Shown: positions 34,469 to 44,459, counted from the first letter of the stretch. The stretch: 64,000 bases of DNA from SB21 sp964415295 (GCA_964415295.1 CAYPYN010000004.1:248001-312000), one strand, 5' to 3'. Made by a program: numbers and translations. The notes: generated by a model from the sequence alone, not told the origin.

Positions 34469-34708
34469 AATTATAACTCCCTATGTTGCGGTTGGAAAAA
34501 CGTTCTCATCCTTGAGGGATTCAGTTCTACTGGCTTGTTGTGTGCAATTAACATAACAGAATTTTGATAAAGACGCAAGTTTTTTATTCTTTTAGACCTT
34601 ACGCAACGCCATTCTAAATTTCCATTTGTCTTTTTACAAAAAAATGAGTAACTTTTCGCCGTTATTCACTCGTGACATGTACCAAGATTCCACTTCCAGA
34701 GGATGTGA

Positions 34709-35722
34709 ATGTCTGAACTGCGCAAGGATCCGATTGTAAGTCGTTGGGTGATTATTTCTGAGGAGAGGGGCAAACGCCCATCCGATTTTGGTCCCGAAGA
34801 AAAAAGCGTAAAAGTCATGCATTGCCCTTTTTGCGAGGGAAATGAGCACACAACGCCGCAGGAAGTCATGGCCTACCGCCCGCCCAATTCCGAACGCAAT
34901 AAGCCGGGCTGGTATCTGCGCGTCGTCCCAAACAAATTTCCAGCCCTGCAGATCGAGGGAGAAATCAACCCCCGCGGTGAAGGTATTTTTGACCTCATGC
35001 ACGGCATCGGAGCGCACGAAGTGATCATCGAGACCCCTCATCACCAGAAAAGTATTACGGATCTCAACGATACAGAGTTCGGTAATATCCTGTATGCGTA
35101 CCGTGACCGTATTCTGGACCTCAAGCGTGATGCCCGTTTTAAATATATTCTTATATTCAAAAACCAAGGTTCAGCTGCGGGCGCTACGGTCGACCATACG
35201 CATTCCCAATTAATAGCCACACCGGTCGTTCCAAAGGCCGTACTGGAGGAACTCATTGGCGCCAAGCATCACTACGATCTGAAAGAACGATGCATCTATT
35301 GCGATGTGATACGGCAGGAGATCACACAGTCCAAGCGCGTGGTCATGGAAAACGACAAATTTTTGTCGCTCGCGCCTTTTGCGGCCCGCTTCCCTTTTGA
35401 GACTTGGATCCTGCCGAAACAGCACCAAAGCCACTTTGAGATGCAGCCCGACGGGCATTACTTGGCATTGGCCCAGATATTCAAGGAAACGCTGCAACGA
35501 TTGAATATGGCTCTGGATCATCCGCCGTATAATTACGTTCTTCATACGGCCCCGGTTAATCGCGGCGATGACACCAATACATACCATTGGCATATCGAGA
35601 TCATGCCCAAGCTGACTAAAGTGGCCGGCTTCGAATGGGGCAGCGGTTTTTTTATTAATCCCACCCCGCCCGAGAATGCGGCCGAGTTTCTCCGTCAGGT
35701 TTCACTTGCCCAACATCATTGA
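34709..35722 (+). CDS. galT: Galactose-1-phosphate uridylyltransferase
   Basis: A 337-residue HIT-superfamily enzyme that exchanges UMP between UDP-glucose and galactose-1-phosphate (Leloir pathway). Zinc ligands begin with CPFCEGNE near residue 37. The active-site triad block reads HTHSQ (His163, His165), slightly different from the usual HPHxQ, and the C-terminal block is YHWHIEIMP. AGAGG lies seven bases before the ATG. A glycogen-synthase-like gene follows after 22 bases. No galK or galE is present in the window. Confidence 0.92.
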   Translation: MSELRKDPIVSRWVIISEERGKRPSDFGPEEKSVKVMHCPFCEGNEHTTPQEVMAYRPPNSERNKPGWYLRVVPNKFPALQIEGEINPRGEGIFDLMHGIGAHEVIIETPHHQKSITDLNDTEFGNILYAYRDRILDLKRDARFKYILIFKNQGSAAGATVDHTHSQLIATPVVPKAVLEELIGAKHHYDLKERCIYCDVIRQEITQSKRVVMENDKFLSLAPFAARFPFETWILPKQHQSHFEMQPDGHYLALAQIFKETLQRLNMALDHPPYNYVLHTAPVNRGDDTNTYHWHIEIMPKLTKVAGFEWGSGFFINPTPPENAAEFLRQVSLAQHH

Positions 35723-35744
35723 GCGCAATCAGGAGTTCATGTAT

Positions 35745-37208
35745 ATGAAAAAATCCAAGATCTTCTTCGTGTCCGCTGAAGTTTATCCGTTCGTCAAAGG
35801 AGGCCGAGGCGCCGAATTTGCCGGTTCCCTGCCACCGTACCTGCAGGCGTTGGGACATGAAGTCCGTGTCCTCATGCCCAAATACAGCCTGATCAACGAG
35901 AGAAAGCACATCATCCGGGACATTATCCGGCTCAAAGATATTCCCATTCCCATGCCCGGCGGTCCGATGACCGTATCGGTAAAATCGGGATTTATTCCGG
36001 AGACCAAGACCCAGATCTACTTTGCGGATTCGGATAAATATTTCAAACGCTCCGACCTCTACCGTGATATCCGTACCGGGCTTTTCTTCAAGGATAACGA
36101 CGAGCGTTTTATTTTCCTGGCCAAAGTGGCTATCGAAACCCTCAAGACACTCGGCTGGCAGCCCGACATCGTCCATTGCTGCGACTGGCCGACAGGCCTT
36201 TTGCCGGCAATGATCCGCGACGAACAGAAGAAGAATAACTTCTTTAAGAAGACGATCGTCACCTTCTCCATTAATGAGATGAACGAAACCGGATTGTACG
36301 ACAAGTCCGTGTTTGATAAAATGATGGTTTCCGAGAATCACGTGGACAGGGAAAAGTGCCTTTTCAAGAACAAACTTAGTTTCTTGAAGACAGGTATTAC
36401 TTTCGCAGATACGGTCACCGTGCCGTATACCCGCAAAGAATTGAAAAACATCGGCAGACCTTCTAACGATTTTGAATCGATCGTGGCCCAGTGTAAATCG
36501 GTTGTTGACGTGCCTTTTGCCGGGGATCACAACTTGTGGAATCCGGCCAATAACAACACTCTGTACAAATCTTACACGGCCGATAAGCTGGAGCGCAAAC
36601 AAACCAATAAAGAAGGTTTCCTTAAGGATAAAAGAACAGGTTTTTCGGATGACAGACTGATTATCGGTATCTTGGCTGAACAGATTGAAAGCCAGCAAAA
36701 GGCGATCGCCCAATTTCTAAAAGTCCTGAAAGATATTCCCCTGCAGTTTTTCATCATCGGTGACCAGAATCCAGGCTCACTCGGATCCATAAAAGCCGCC
36801 ATGGCCAAGAATCACGTTCACAAGATTTTCACATATCATGATCCGGACGATCAATTCCGCCACAATTTCTTTGCGGTTTGCGATCTTTTCTATGTGCCTC
36901 CTACCGACGGCTTCAGCGAACTGTATTATCTCAACGGCATACATTACGGCGCCATACCCTTACTTCCACTGCACACCCAAGTCACCGCTCTATTCGACAG
37001 TATCAAAGAAAAAAGCCACAACGGTAACGCTTTTATTTTTTCGGACGATAAAGAGCTTGTGAAACGCGTGGCCGGGGCCGTGGAGTTGTACAAAGAAAAG
37101 GATAAGTGGGAAGCATTGGTCAAACGGATCATGAAGACCGACCTGAGCTGGAATAAATTCACTTCTCCCATTATCAAATTATACGAGCGGTCTTTGGCCA
37201 AACTCTGA
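35745..37208 (+). CDS. Divergent glycogen/starch-synthase-like glycosyltransferase (GT5)
   Basis: A 487-residue GT-B protein related to GlgA. The start at 35745 (MKKSKIF) has AGGAG nine bases upstream; an ATG six bases earlier is too close. The N-terminal signature SAEVYPFVKGGRGAEFAGSL keeps the Lys-x-Gly-Gly ADP-glucose-binding pattern. In the C-terminal domain, where GlgA has FEPCGLTQ, this protein has TDGFSELYYL, so the catalytic EPCG motif is not preserved. It may act on another sugar nucleotide or be impaired. It is linked to galT upstream and the M61 peptidase downstream by short gaps. Confidence 0.83.
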   Translation: MKKSKIFFVSAEVYPFVKGGRGAEFAGSLPPYLQALGHEVRVLMPKYSLINERKHIIRDIIRLKDIPIPMPGGPMTVSVKSGFIPETKTQIYFADSDKYFKRSDLYRDIRTGLFFKDNDERFIFLAKVAIETLKTLGWQPDIVHCCDWPTGLLPAMIRDEQKKNNFFKKTIVTFSINEMNETGLYDKSVFDKMMVSENHVDREKCLFKNKLSFLKTGITFADTVTVPYTRKELKNIGRPSNDFESIVAQCKSVVDVPFAGDHNLWNPANNNTLYKSYTADKLERKQTNKEGFLKDKRTGFSDDRLIIGILAEQIESQQKAIAQFLKVLKDIPLQFFIIGDQNPGSLGSIKAAMAKNHVHKIFTYHDPDDQFRHNFFAVCDLFYVPPTDGFSELYYLNGIHYGAIPLLPLHTQVTALFDSIKEKSHNGNAFIFSDDKELVKRVAGAVELYKEKDKWEALVKRIMKTDLSWNKFTSPIIKLYERSLAKL

Positions 37209-37229
37209 CGCGCGGCCCGGAAAGGATCC

Positions 37230-38999
37230 ATGAGGACCATTTTTCTGTTTACCCTTTTCTTATTACCCTTTCAACACCATTACGCACAGGACGAAGCGTT
37301 TCATTATACCGTGGAAATCAGCAGTCCACAATCGGATCGCATCGGTATAACGCTTGAGTTTCCGCCTTTCGGCGAGAAAAATACGTCATTCTTCATGCCC
37401 GCCTGGTCACCGGGGAACTATGAGATCTGTGATTTCGGCCGTTGGGTTGAAGGTCTGCAGGCCTTTGACTCAGGCGGTGCGGCGCTGGAAGTGCAAAGAA
37501 GAAATGTCAACGAATGGTTTATCCCGAACGCCCGTTATCTCTGCAGGATCACCTATTTTGCCCGAGATATTCCGGAAGACAGCCTGGATACGCTGCCGAC
37601 CACACTTAGCGAAATGGACAAAGATTTTGTCTATTTCAACGGCCCAGCCGTCTTCGGTTATCTGAAGAATAACAAATCCCGATCATACGCCGTTTCTTAC
37701 AAACTGCCTCCGGATTGGCGTGTCTGGTGCGGATTGGAAAAGAAAGACTATTTTTCGTTTGCGGCTCCTTCCTACGACAGACTGATTGACTCCCCTGTCC
37801 TCGCCGGCGGTTCAAGAATCCGAATCGATAAGTTCGATCTGGATTCCGTGAAATATACCATGGCCGTCAATTCCGAATCCGATGTATCGATGGATTCGCT
37901 GATACACTTCACCAAGCAATGCATCCAGTATCAGATCCGCTTTTTCGGTAAAGCACCTTTCAACGAATACCTATTCCTGTTCAATTTCTCATCGGCCAAT
38001 ATCCGGTACGGCGCGCTGGAACATCTCAATTCATCCGCTTATTTCCTGCCGCCGCCCAGCCGTCAGGGCGCCTTGCGTAATAGTTTCTATACGCGTGTGA
38101 TCGCGCACGAGTTCTTTCATGTTTGGAATCCGAAAATCATCTTTCCGAAAGAGTTGAGCAATTTTGATTATCAAGACTCCGTAAGACTGACTTCGATGTG
38201 GTTCATCGAAGGGTTGACCGAGTACTACGCCAAATTGACCTTGGTCCGTTCGGGTCTTCTTCCGGCCTCGCATTTATATGAAGAAATGAAAAATATAGCG
38301 CTGTCGGATACCCGCGACGATCTGGAATACCTCAGCCTGAGAGCCGCTCAGTTGGGTGTGGCGTCATCCATGTACACCAAAGGGGCTTTGATCGCCTACT
38401 TTATGGACATCGAATGCCGAGACAAGACGGACAACAAGAAATCGCTTGATGACGCTGTCCTTTATTTGTTAAAAGAATACGGACAAAAGAAGAGAGCATA
38501 CCAAGACCGCAAACTGATTCAGATCATCAAGGATGCTACGGGTGTGGATTTCAAGAGCTTTTACAAAAAATATATAAAAGCGAAAGAAACGATACCGGTG
38601 GCGGACTATTTTGAAAAGGGCGGTCTGAGTTACGAGTACGAATATCCGGCTTATTACGGCTGGTATTTCGATGTCGATGACGAGGGTCAGCTATTCGTAT
38701 CTACGGTCTCAGACAATTCGACGGCCAGCGCGCTGGGTCTGCAGTCCGGAGATATTGTAAAAGAAATCCAAAACCATCCCATCGGGACCGATCTGGATGA
38801 AACGCGAATTTTTGTACAATCCGCAGAAAGCCTGAAGGTCGGAGAAATTATCCGTTTTCTGGTGGAACGAAACGGAACACTGACGGAACTCAGAGGTACG
38901 ATCAAAAGCGGTACCAACCCCAATGTGGTCATTCGAGAAAACCCCAAAGCTACGGCTAAACAGGCCGCCATCAGAAAGAGTATCGTTGAAAGTAAATAA
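37230..38999 (+). CDS. Exported M61 peptidase with PDZ domain
   Basis: A 589-residue secreted metallopeptidase of the glycyl-aminopeptidase (M61) family. The signal peptide ends HYAQ. Zinc ligands are His293 and His297 of HEFFHVWNP and Glu327 in WFIEGLTEYY. A PDZ domain occupies about residues 475-560 (STASALGLQSGDIV), as in other M61 proteins. GGAAAGGA precedes the start. It is the third gene of the galT unit, 21 bases behind the GT5 gene, without an obvious functional link to sugars. Confidence 0.92.
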   Translation: MRTIFLFTLFLLPFQHHYAQDEAFHYTVEISSPQSDRIGITLEFPPFGEKNTSFFMPAWSPGNYEICDFGRWVEGLQAFDSGGAALEVQRRNVNEWFIPNARYLCRITYFARDIPEDSLDTLPTTLSEMDKDFVYFNGPAVFGYLKNNKSRSYAVSYKLPPDWRVWCGLEKKDYFSFAAPSYDRLIDSPVLAGGSRIRIDKFDLDSVKYTMAVNSESDVSMDSLIHFTKQCIQYQIRFFGKAPFNEYLFLFNFSSANIRYGALEHLNSSAYFLPPPSRQGALRNSFYTRVIAHEFFHVWNPKIIFPKELSNFDYQDSVRLTSMWFIEGLTEYYAKLTLVRSGLLPASHLYEEMKNIALSDTRDDLEYLSLRAAQLGVASSMYTKGALIAYFMDIECRDKTDNKKSLDDAVLYLLKEYGQKKRAYQDRKLIQIIKDATGVDFKSFYKKYIKAKETIPVADYFEKGGLSYEYEYPAYYGWYFDVDDEGQLFVSTVSDNSTASALGLQSGDIVKEIQNHPIGTDLDETRIFVQSAESLKVGEIIRFLVERNGTLTELRGTIKSGTNPNVVIRENPKATAKQAAIRKSIVESK

Positions 39000-39056
39000 T
39001 TGTTGCCTCTGAATAATTGAGAAGCTATATTGGGCGGCGAAAAAACGAAACGCATT

Positions 39057-39302
39057 ATGTTAACAGCCAAAATCAAAGTCATGCCTAAAGCCACCGTACT
39101 TGATCCTCAGGGTAAGGTGGTGATGCAGTCCCTCGAAACGATGGGTTTCCAAGGCATTGAAGACGTACGCCTGGGAAAGTATATTGAGATTAGATTAGAC
39201 AACATGACCAAGCCGGAAGCTGAGAAATACGTGGACGAGATGTGCCGGAAGCTTTTGGCCAATTTAGTGATAGAAAGTTATCAATTCGAAATAGCACAGT
39301 GA
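39057..39302 (+). CDS. purS: Phosphoribosylformylglycinamidine synthase subunit PurS
   Basis: An 81-residue protein matching PurS, the small subunit that bridges PurL and PurQ in FGAM synthesis. The start MLTAKIKVMPKATVLDPQG aligns with the family N-terminus, so I use the ATG at 39057 although a TTG at 39030 is in frame; there is no strong ribosome site before it. The DVRLGKYIEI block is typical. purL and purQ are not nearby. Confidence 0.93.
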   Translation: MLTAKIKVMPKATVLDPQGKVVMQSLETMGFQGIEDVRLGKYIEIRLDNMTKPEAEKYVDEMCRKLLANLVIESYQFEIAQ

Positions 39303-39307
39303 GATGA

Positions 39308-39382
39308 CGGGGTGTAGCGCAGCCCGGTTAGCGCGCTCGGTTCGGGACCGAGAGGTCGGGAGTTCAAATCTCCCCACCCCGA
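39308..39382 (+). tRNA. tRNA-Pro (anticodon CGG)
   Basis: The acceptor stem CGGGGTG pairs with CACCCCG. The D arm is GCGC..GCGC, the anticodon stem CTCGG/CCGAG encloses loop TTCGGGA (anticodon CGG), and the T arm is GGGAG TTCAAAT CTCCC. The discriminator base is A. The next bases are CAA, so the 3' CCA is not encoded. It lies 5 bases after purS. Confidence 0.97.
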
Positions 39383-39435
39383 CAAATGTTTGATCCCGGT
39401 TTATTCATTCCTGCTTTACTTCACGCTCCGCGCAC

Positions 39436-40116
39436 ATGAATTCATTTATCAAAAAAGTCTGGACGATCTTTGATAAGGACTTTCTTACAGAACGCCGTAC
39501 CAAAGAATCTTTCAGTGCGATGTTCGTTTTCGGCGTGCTGGTGCTGGTTATATTCAATTTCACCATGAACCCTGATACGGAACAGACTCTCCAGATCGGA
39601 CCGGGCATATTGTGGGTCGCATTCACTTTTGCCGGTACTTTAGGTCTCAACCGAGCCTTCGCAGGAGAGAGTGAAAACGGGAATTTCCAGGCCTTAATGA
39701 TGCTTCCTGTAGATAAGGGCGCGATCTACCTTGGCAAACTGCTTTCCGGCTGCGTATTTATGTTTGTCACAGAGCTTTTCATACTGCCCTTATTCATTCT
39801 ATTCTTTAATTTATCTATCCTTCAGGAAATACCATCCCTGCTCCTTATCTGCTTTCTGGGAACCCTGGGATTCATAGGCACCGGAACTATCTTCTCAGCT
39901 ATTTCCATGAACACCAAAATGCGAGAAGTTCTTTTGCCCGTATTGTTATTTCCGGTGGCCATACCCTCGATCATCGCTTCTGTGGAAGCCACGGGAATCA
40001 TTCTCCGCGGCGAAACACTTGCCGATGCGGCCGATTGGATCAAGATACTTGTGGCCTTCGATCTCGTAGTGATCATTACCTCCTTCCTTACCTTTGAATA
40101 CGTTCTGGAAGAATAG
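39436..40116 (+). CDS. ccmB: Haem exporter protein CcmB
   Basis: A 226-residue membrane protein with six hydrophobic segments. The N-terminal phrase FDKDFLTERRTKESFSAMF and the later AFAGESENGNF are CcmB hallmarks. With the ATPase CcmA it forms the ABC part of cytochrome c maturation system I. No ccmA or other ccm gene is in the window, but c-type cytochromes are encoded 13 kb away. It follows the tRNA gene and is transcribed in the same direction. Confidence 0.92.
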   Translation: MNSFIKKVWTIFDKDFLTERRTKESFSAMFVFGVLVLVIFNFTMNPDTEQTLQIGPGILWVAFTFAGTLGLNRAFAGESENGNFQALMMLPVDKGAIYLGKLLSGCVFMFVTELFILPLFILFFNLSILQEIPSLLLICFLGTLGFIGTGTIFSAISMNTKMREVLLPVLLFPVAIPSIIASVEATGIILRGETLADAADWIKILVAFDLVVIITSFLTFEYVLEE

Positions 40117-40147
40117 TGAATTTCTTCCCGTTATCCTCACAAATTCC

Positions 40148-40176
40148 TTGCAATAAAATCAAATTTTAGTTAAATA
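40148..40176 (+). promoter_or_regulatory. Candidate promoter for the E1 dehydrogenase gene
   Basis: TTGCAA at 40148-40153 and TAAATA at 40171-40176 with a 17-base spacer, 52 bases before the start codon. Matches to consensus are moderate. Confidence 0.3.
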
Positions 40177-40228
40177 GACACCCCCAAAAAGGATAGTTTA
40201 CATTTTTTTATTAACTAAAGGATTGTAC

Positions 40229-42271
40229 ATGGAAGCCGTTGTCAAACCGACTTCAGATGTTCAAAAACAAGTTAACCGCGATGACCTGAAAAGGTGGTAT
40301 CAACTGGCTCACATGAGCCGATTGATCGACGAGCAAGCGTCCAAATTCATTCGTCAGTCCAAAGGCTGGTCCTATCTGGCCATGTGCAGCGGCCACGAAG
40401 GCATTCAGCTTGCCCTGGGATTGTCTTTCAGACCCAATAAAGACTTTTTGTTCCCATATTATAGAGATCAACTGACCTGTCTTTCAGCCGGTATCACGGT
40501 GGATGAGATCATGTTAAACGGCCTCAGCCGCCGCGACGACGTCGCTTCCGGCGGACGGCATATGTCGAACCATTTTGCAAAACCGTCCATACAGATTGAA
40601 AATGTCTCGTCGTGTGTATCCAATCATACGCTTCATGCCGTCGGTGTAGCCCGCGCCATCAAATACTACGGATCGGACGGAATAGCGTACGCCAGCTACG
40701 GCGATGCATCGTCATCAGAAGGCTACGTATACGAGGCGATGAACGGCGCGAGTCGAGAGAAATTACCGGTGATCTTTGTTGTTCAGAATAACCATTATGG
40801 CATCTCCGTGCCGACGGATGAACAAACGGCCAACTACGTTGTCTCAGAAAATTTCAAAGGACTCAAGCACCTGCACATCGTCAATTGCGACGGAAAGGAT
40901 TTCTTTGACAGCCGCCGCGCCATGGATGAAGCGATCAACTATGTCAGATCCGGCAACGGCCCGGCCCTGGTTCACGCCGATTGTGTCCGTATCAATTCCC
41001 ATTCCAATTCGGACCGGCACGAATTGTATCGCTCCAAAGAAGAGCTGGACGAGATGCATCGCCTGGATCCTTTGGTCAAATTCCGTGCATTCCTGGTCGA
41101 AGAAAAAATATTCAGCGAAAAGGAAATTTCCGCACTGGAACAAGACAATCACAAGAAAGTCGACGATGCCGCCGCGATGGCGGAAGCGGCACCGACGCCG
41201 GATCCGGAAACAGCCACGATGTTTGTGACGCCGGAACCGATCGAAGTGACGGAAACTCCCATCCCGGATGAAGAACCGACGGAAAAAGTTCGTGAAGCGA
41301 TCAACCGAACGATGCACGAAGAATTTCGACGTAATCCCGACACATTTTTGTGGGGCCAGGACGTGGCTTCGAAGGACAAGGGCGGCGTCTTTAATGTCAC
41401 TAAAGATATGCAGCAGGAATTCGGGCGCGGACGCGTATTCAATGCCCCGATCGCCGAGGATTTTATTGTCGGTACGGCCAACGGCATGTCGCGTTTCAAA
41501 GACGATATACGAATTGTCATCGAAGCGGCGCAATTTGCCGATTATGTGTGGCCGGCGATGGAACAGATCGTTGAGACCAGCCACGAATATTACCGCTCCA
41601 ACGGCCAGAATTGCCCTAACATCGTGATCCGTTTGTCGCACGGAGGTTATATCGGCGGAGGCCTTTATCATTCACAAAGCGTCGAAGGCATCATGGCCAA
41701 TCTACCCGGTGTCCGTGTGGTCATGCCGTCTTTTGCCGATGACGCCTGCGGGCTTTTGAGAACGGCCATTCGTTCCAGGGGTATCACGTTTTTCCTTGAA
41801 CCCAAATTCCTCTACAACCAGATCTTCGCGCAAAGCCCGAAGACCGGACCCGAACATCTGGTGCCTTTTGGTAAGGCGCGGATCCGCAGAGAAGGTAAAG
41901 ATGCGACCGTGGTCACCTACGGCACGACCGTTCACTGGTCTCTGAGAGCGGCGAATAAGCTTGCCGATAAGGGCGTCAGCGTCGAGGTTATCGACATTCG
42001 CTCCATTGTGCCGCTGGATATGGAGACCATTCTGCAATCTGTGAAAAAGACCAACCGAGTGATGGTAGTACATGAAAACCAAACCATGGGAGGTTTTGGC
42101 GGTGAGATCGCCGCGCGTATCGCTCAGGATGCTTTCGAGCATCTGGATGCGCCGGTAAAGCGTGTATGCAGTGCCGATGCGCCAGTCCCCTTCTCACGAA
42201 TTCTTGAAGCGGCAATCCTCGTGGACGAAGCCAAGATCCTGCATGCGCTCGAGGAATTGGTAGGATATTGA
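40229..42271 (+). CDS. 2-oxo acid dehydrogenase E1, fused alpha-beta subunits
   Basis: A 680-residue thiamine-diphosphate enzyme joining E1 alpha (about 1-325) and E1 beta (about 350-680) with an acidic, Pro/Thr-rich linker between. The alpha part has the TPP motif GDASSSEG..N near residue 155; the beta part has the DVASKDKGGVF region and the C-terminal VHENQTMGGFG block. Such fusions occur in branched-chain 2-oxoacid and pyruvate-type complexes, so the substrate is uncertain. AAAGG lies seven bases before the ATG. E2 and E3 genes are not adjacent. Confidence 0.92.
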   Translation: MEAVVKPTSDVQKQVNRDDLKRWYQLAHMSRLIDEQASKFIRQSKGWSYLAMCSGHEGIQLALGLSFRPNKDFLFPYYRDQLTCLSAGITVDEIMLNGLSRRDDVASGGRHMSNHFAKPSIQIENVSSCVSNHTLHAVGVARAIKYYGSDGIAYASYGDASSSEGYVYEAMNGASREKLPVIFVVQNNHYGISVPTDEQTANYVVSENFKGLKHLHIVNCDGKDFFDSRRAMDEAINYVRSGNGPALVHADCVRINSHSNSDRHELYRSKEELDEMHRLDPLVKFRAFLVEEKIFSEKEISALEQDNHKKVDDAAAMAEAAPTPDPETATMFVTPEPIEVTETPIPDEEPTEKVREAINRTMHEEFRRNPDTFLWGQDVASKDKGGVFNVTKDMQQEFGRGRVFNAPIAEDFIVGTANGMSRFKDDIRIVIEAAQFADYVWPAMEQIVETSHEYYRSNGQNCPNIVIRLSHGGYIGGGLYHSQSVEGIMANLPGVRVVMPSFADDACGLLRTAIRSRGITFFLEPKFLYNQIFAQSPKTGPEHLVPFGKARIRREGKDATVVTYGTTVHWSLRAANKLADKGVSVEVIDIRSIVPLDMETILQSVKKTNRVMVVHENQTMGGFGGEIAARIAQDAFEHLDAPVKRVCSADAPVPFSRILEAAILVDEAKILHALEELVGY

Positions 42272-42297
42272 TTTAATTTTAAACTCAGATCAATAAC

Positions 42298-42331
42298 AAA
42301 AAAGGCTGCGAGATGATCGCAGCCTTTTTTT
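42298..42331 (+). terminator. Bidirectional terminator between E1 and transketolase genes
   Basis: Perfect stem AAAGGCTGCGA / TCGCAGCCTTT with a five-base loop, between runs of A and T, usable from both sides. Confidence 0.93.
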
Positions 42332-42347
42332 GTTGGATCATATCAAT

Positions 42348-44459
42348 TCATCGTCTTTTTCGTTTTGTCTGTTTTTTGGCTCGTTTCCCAGTACTGCTTT
42401 TCTTTTTAACACTCACAGCGGCTTTCTTAATAGTCGGTTTCCCTTTCCTGTTTTTCAGCCGGGACTTAGCCAGTTTCACCACCGCTTCCACCGTAAATCC
42501 AAACTCCTGCAGAAGCGCCTTGAGCGGGGCGGACTCTCCGAATTCCCGCATAGCCACTACGCCGCCGTCGGCATCAATGCCCGTATAGCGCCGCCAACCG
42601 AAACTGGACGCGGCCTCTACGGCAATACGGCATCGGACGCTGCTCGGCAACACTTTTTCCCAGTATGCTTTGCCCTGCCGTTCGAACAAGCTCCAGCAGG
42701 GCAGACTTACGACACGGCATTTGATACCTTCTTTCATCAATTTCTCATATGCTCCAACGCATAACTGAATCTCAGAACCGGTTCCAATCAGGATCACGTC
42801 CGGCGTACCCTTGCAATCGGCCATGATATAGCCGCCGCGATGCAAACCGGACGCAGAGGCAAAAACTTTTCGGTCATAGGTGGGCAACGCTTGCCGTGTC
42901 AGGATGAGCGCGGCCGGACGGTCTTTGAGGTTCATCACATACCGCCACGCTTCGGTCACCTCGTTAGCATCCGCAGGACGGATCACTTCAAGATTGGGTA
43001 TGGCGCGCAGGGATGGGATCTGCTCGATCGGCTGATGCGTAGGACCGTCCTCGCCCACGCCGATGCTGTCGTGCGTAAAGATGAATATCGGATTCTGTTC
43101 CATCAGCGCCGCCAGCCGAAATGTCGCCCGCATATAGTCGGAGAATATCAGAAAGCCTGAGCCGTAGGGGCGCAGATTGCTCAGCGCCATGCCGTTGACG
43201 ATGGAGCCCATCGCGTGTTCACGCACACCAAAGTGAAAATTCCGCCCTCCGTAATTATCTTTCTGAAAATGTCCGCCGTCGCTGATCAATGTCTTGGTTG
43301 ACGGCGCCAGATCCGCCGCGCCTCCGAGCAGCCATGGAACTTTGGCGGCAACGGCATTGAGAACCTTACCGCTCGCTTCGCGCCCGGCCAGACCTTTAGG
43401 ATCGGCTGAAAATTCCGGCAAAGGCGAATCCCATCCCGAAGGCAGTTCCCTTTTCTGGATCAACTGAAATTCTTTGGCCAGATCCGGAAAGGCTTTCGCA
43501 TATTCAGCGAACATTTGATTCCATGCCGATTCGGCCTGTTTTCCTTTTTCGATCGAATTTTTTGCGTATTGCTGAACCTCTTCCGGAACGTAAAACTTCT
43601 TATCGGGATCCCATCCGTAATTCTTTTTGGTAGCCCGGATCTCTTCTTCTCCAAGCGGTTCGCCGTGTGCTCCGTGCGTGTCTTGTTTTTTGGGAGCGCC
43701 GTACGCAATATGGCTGTCTACGATGATCAGCGTTGGGCGGGATGCTTCGTTGACAGCAGAACCAAGGGCTTGGGTCATGGCATTCAGATCATTGGCATCG
43801 CCGACACGCAGTACATTCCAGTGATAAGCCGCAAACCGCGCCCCGACATCTTCAGTAAATGCGAGGGATGTGGAGCCTTCTATGGTGATCTTGTTATTAT
43901 CGTAGATCCATACGAGATTGTTCAATCCCAAATGCCCTGCCAAAGAGGCCGCTTCGCCCGAAACACCTTCCATCATACAGCCGTCGCCGGCTAAAGCAAA
44001 AACTTTGTAATTGATCAGATCGAAGCCCGGCCTGTTGAAATATTTCGCCAACCATTTCTCCGCGATCGCAAAACCGACGCTATTGGCCACGCCCTGACCC
44101 AAAGGCCCGGTAGTGGTTTCAAGTCCAGGGGCCAATCCGTATTCGGGGTGACCCGCACATTTACTGTGCAATTGGCGAAAATTCTTCATGTCCTCAATGC
44201 CGATATCATAGCCATTGATGTGGAGCGAACTGTACAACAACATCGACGCATGCCCGGCGGACAAAATAAACCGGTCACGATTGGGCCAAAAAGGATTCTT
44301 GGGATTGTGACGGATGAACTTATCATACAACGTGAACGCCACAGGCGCCATGCCCATCGGCGTTCCCGGATGACCGGAATTAGCCTGCTGGACAGCATCC
44401 ATGGATAACGTACGGATCGTGTTAATGCATAACATTTCCAGAGAACTCTTAGTATCCAT
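42348..44459 (-). CDS. tkt: Transketolase with a basic C-terminal tail
   Basis: A 703-residue transketolase, a thiamine-diphosphate enzyme moving two-carbon units between sugar phosphates. Typical blocks are the N-terminal ANSGHPGTPMGMAP, GDGCMMEG (TPP binding), and DSIGVGEDGPTHQP in the pyrimidine domain. GGAGG lies six bases before the ATG. The family ends near residue 664; here about 39 more residues follow, of which 20 are Lys or Arg. The tail lies in the same open frame up to the terminator. It may bind RNA, DNA, polyphosphate or membranes, or be tolerated disorder. Confidence 0.95.
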   Translation of the reverse strand: MDTKSSLEMLCINTIRTLSMDAVQQANSGHPGTPMGMAPVAFTLYDKFIRHNPKNPFWPNRDRFILSAGHASMLLYSSLHINGYDIGIEDMKNFRQLHSKCAGHPEYGLAPGLETTTGPLGQGVANSVGFAIAEKWLAKYFNRPGFDLINYKVFALAGDGCMMEGVSGEAASLAGHLGLNNLVWIYDNNKITIEGSTSLAFTEDVGARFAAYHWNVLRVGDANDLNAMTQALGSAVNEASRPTLIIVDSHIAYGAPKKQDTHGAHGEPLGEEEIRATKKNYGWDPDKKFYVPEEVQQYAKNSIEKGKQAESAWNQMFAEYAKAFPDLAKEFQLIQKRELPSGWDSPLPEFSADPKGLAGREASGKVLNAVAAKVPWLLGGAADLAPSTKTLISDGGHFQKDNYGGRNFHFGVREHAMGSIVNGMALSNLRPYGSGFLIFSDYMRATFRLAALMEQNPIFIFTHDSIGVGEDGPTHQPIEQIPSLRAIPNLEVIRPADANEVTEAWRYVMNLKDRPAALILTRQALPTYDRKVFASASGLHRGGYIMADCKGTPDVILIGTGSEIQLCVGAYEKLMKEGIKCRVVSLPCWSLFERQGKAYWEKVLPSSVRCRIAVEAASSFGWRRYTGIDADGGVVAMREFGESAPLKALLQEFGFTVEAVVKLAKSRLKNRKGKPTIKKAAVSVKKKSSTGKRAKKQTKRKRR

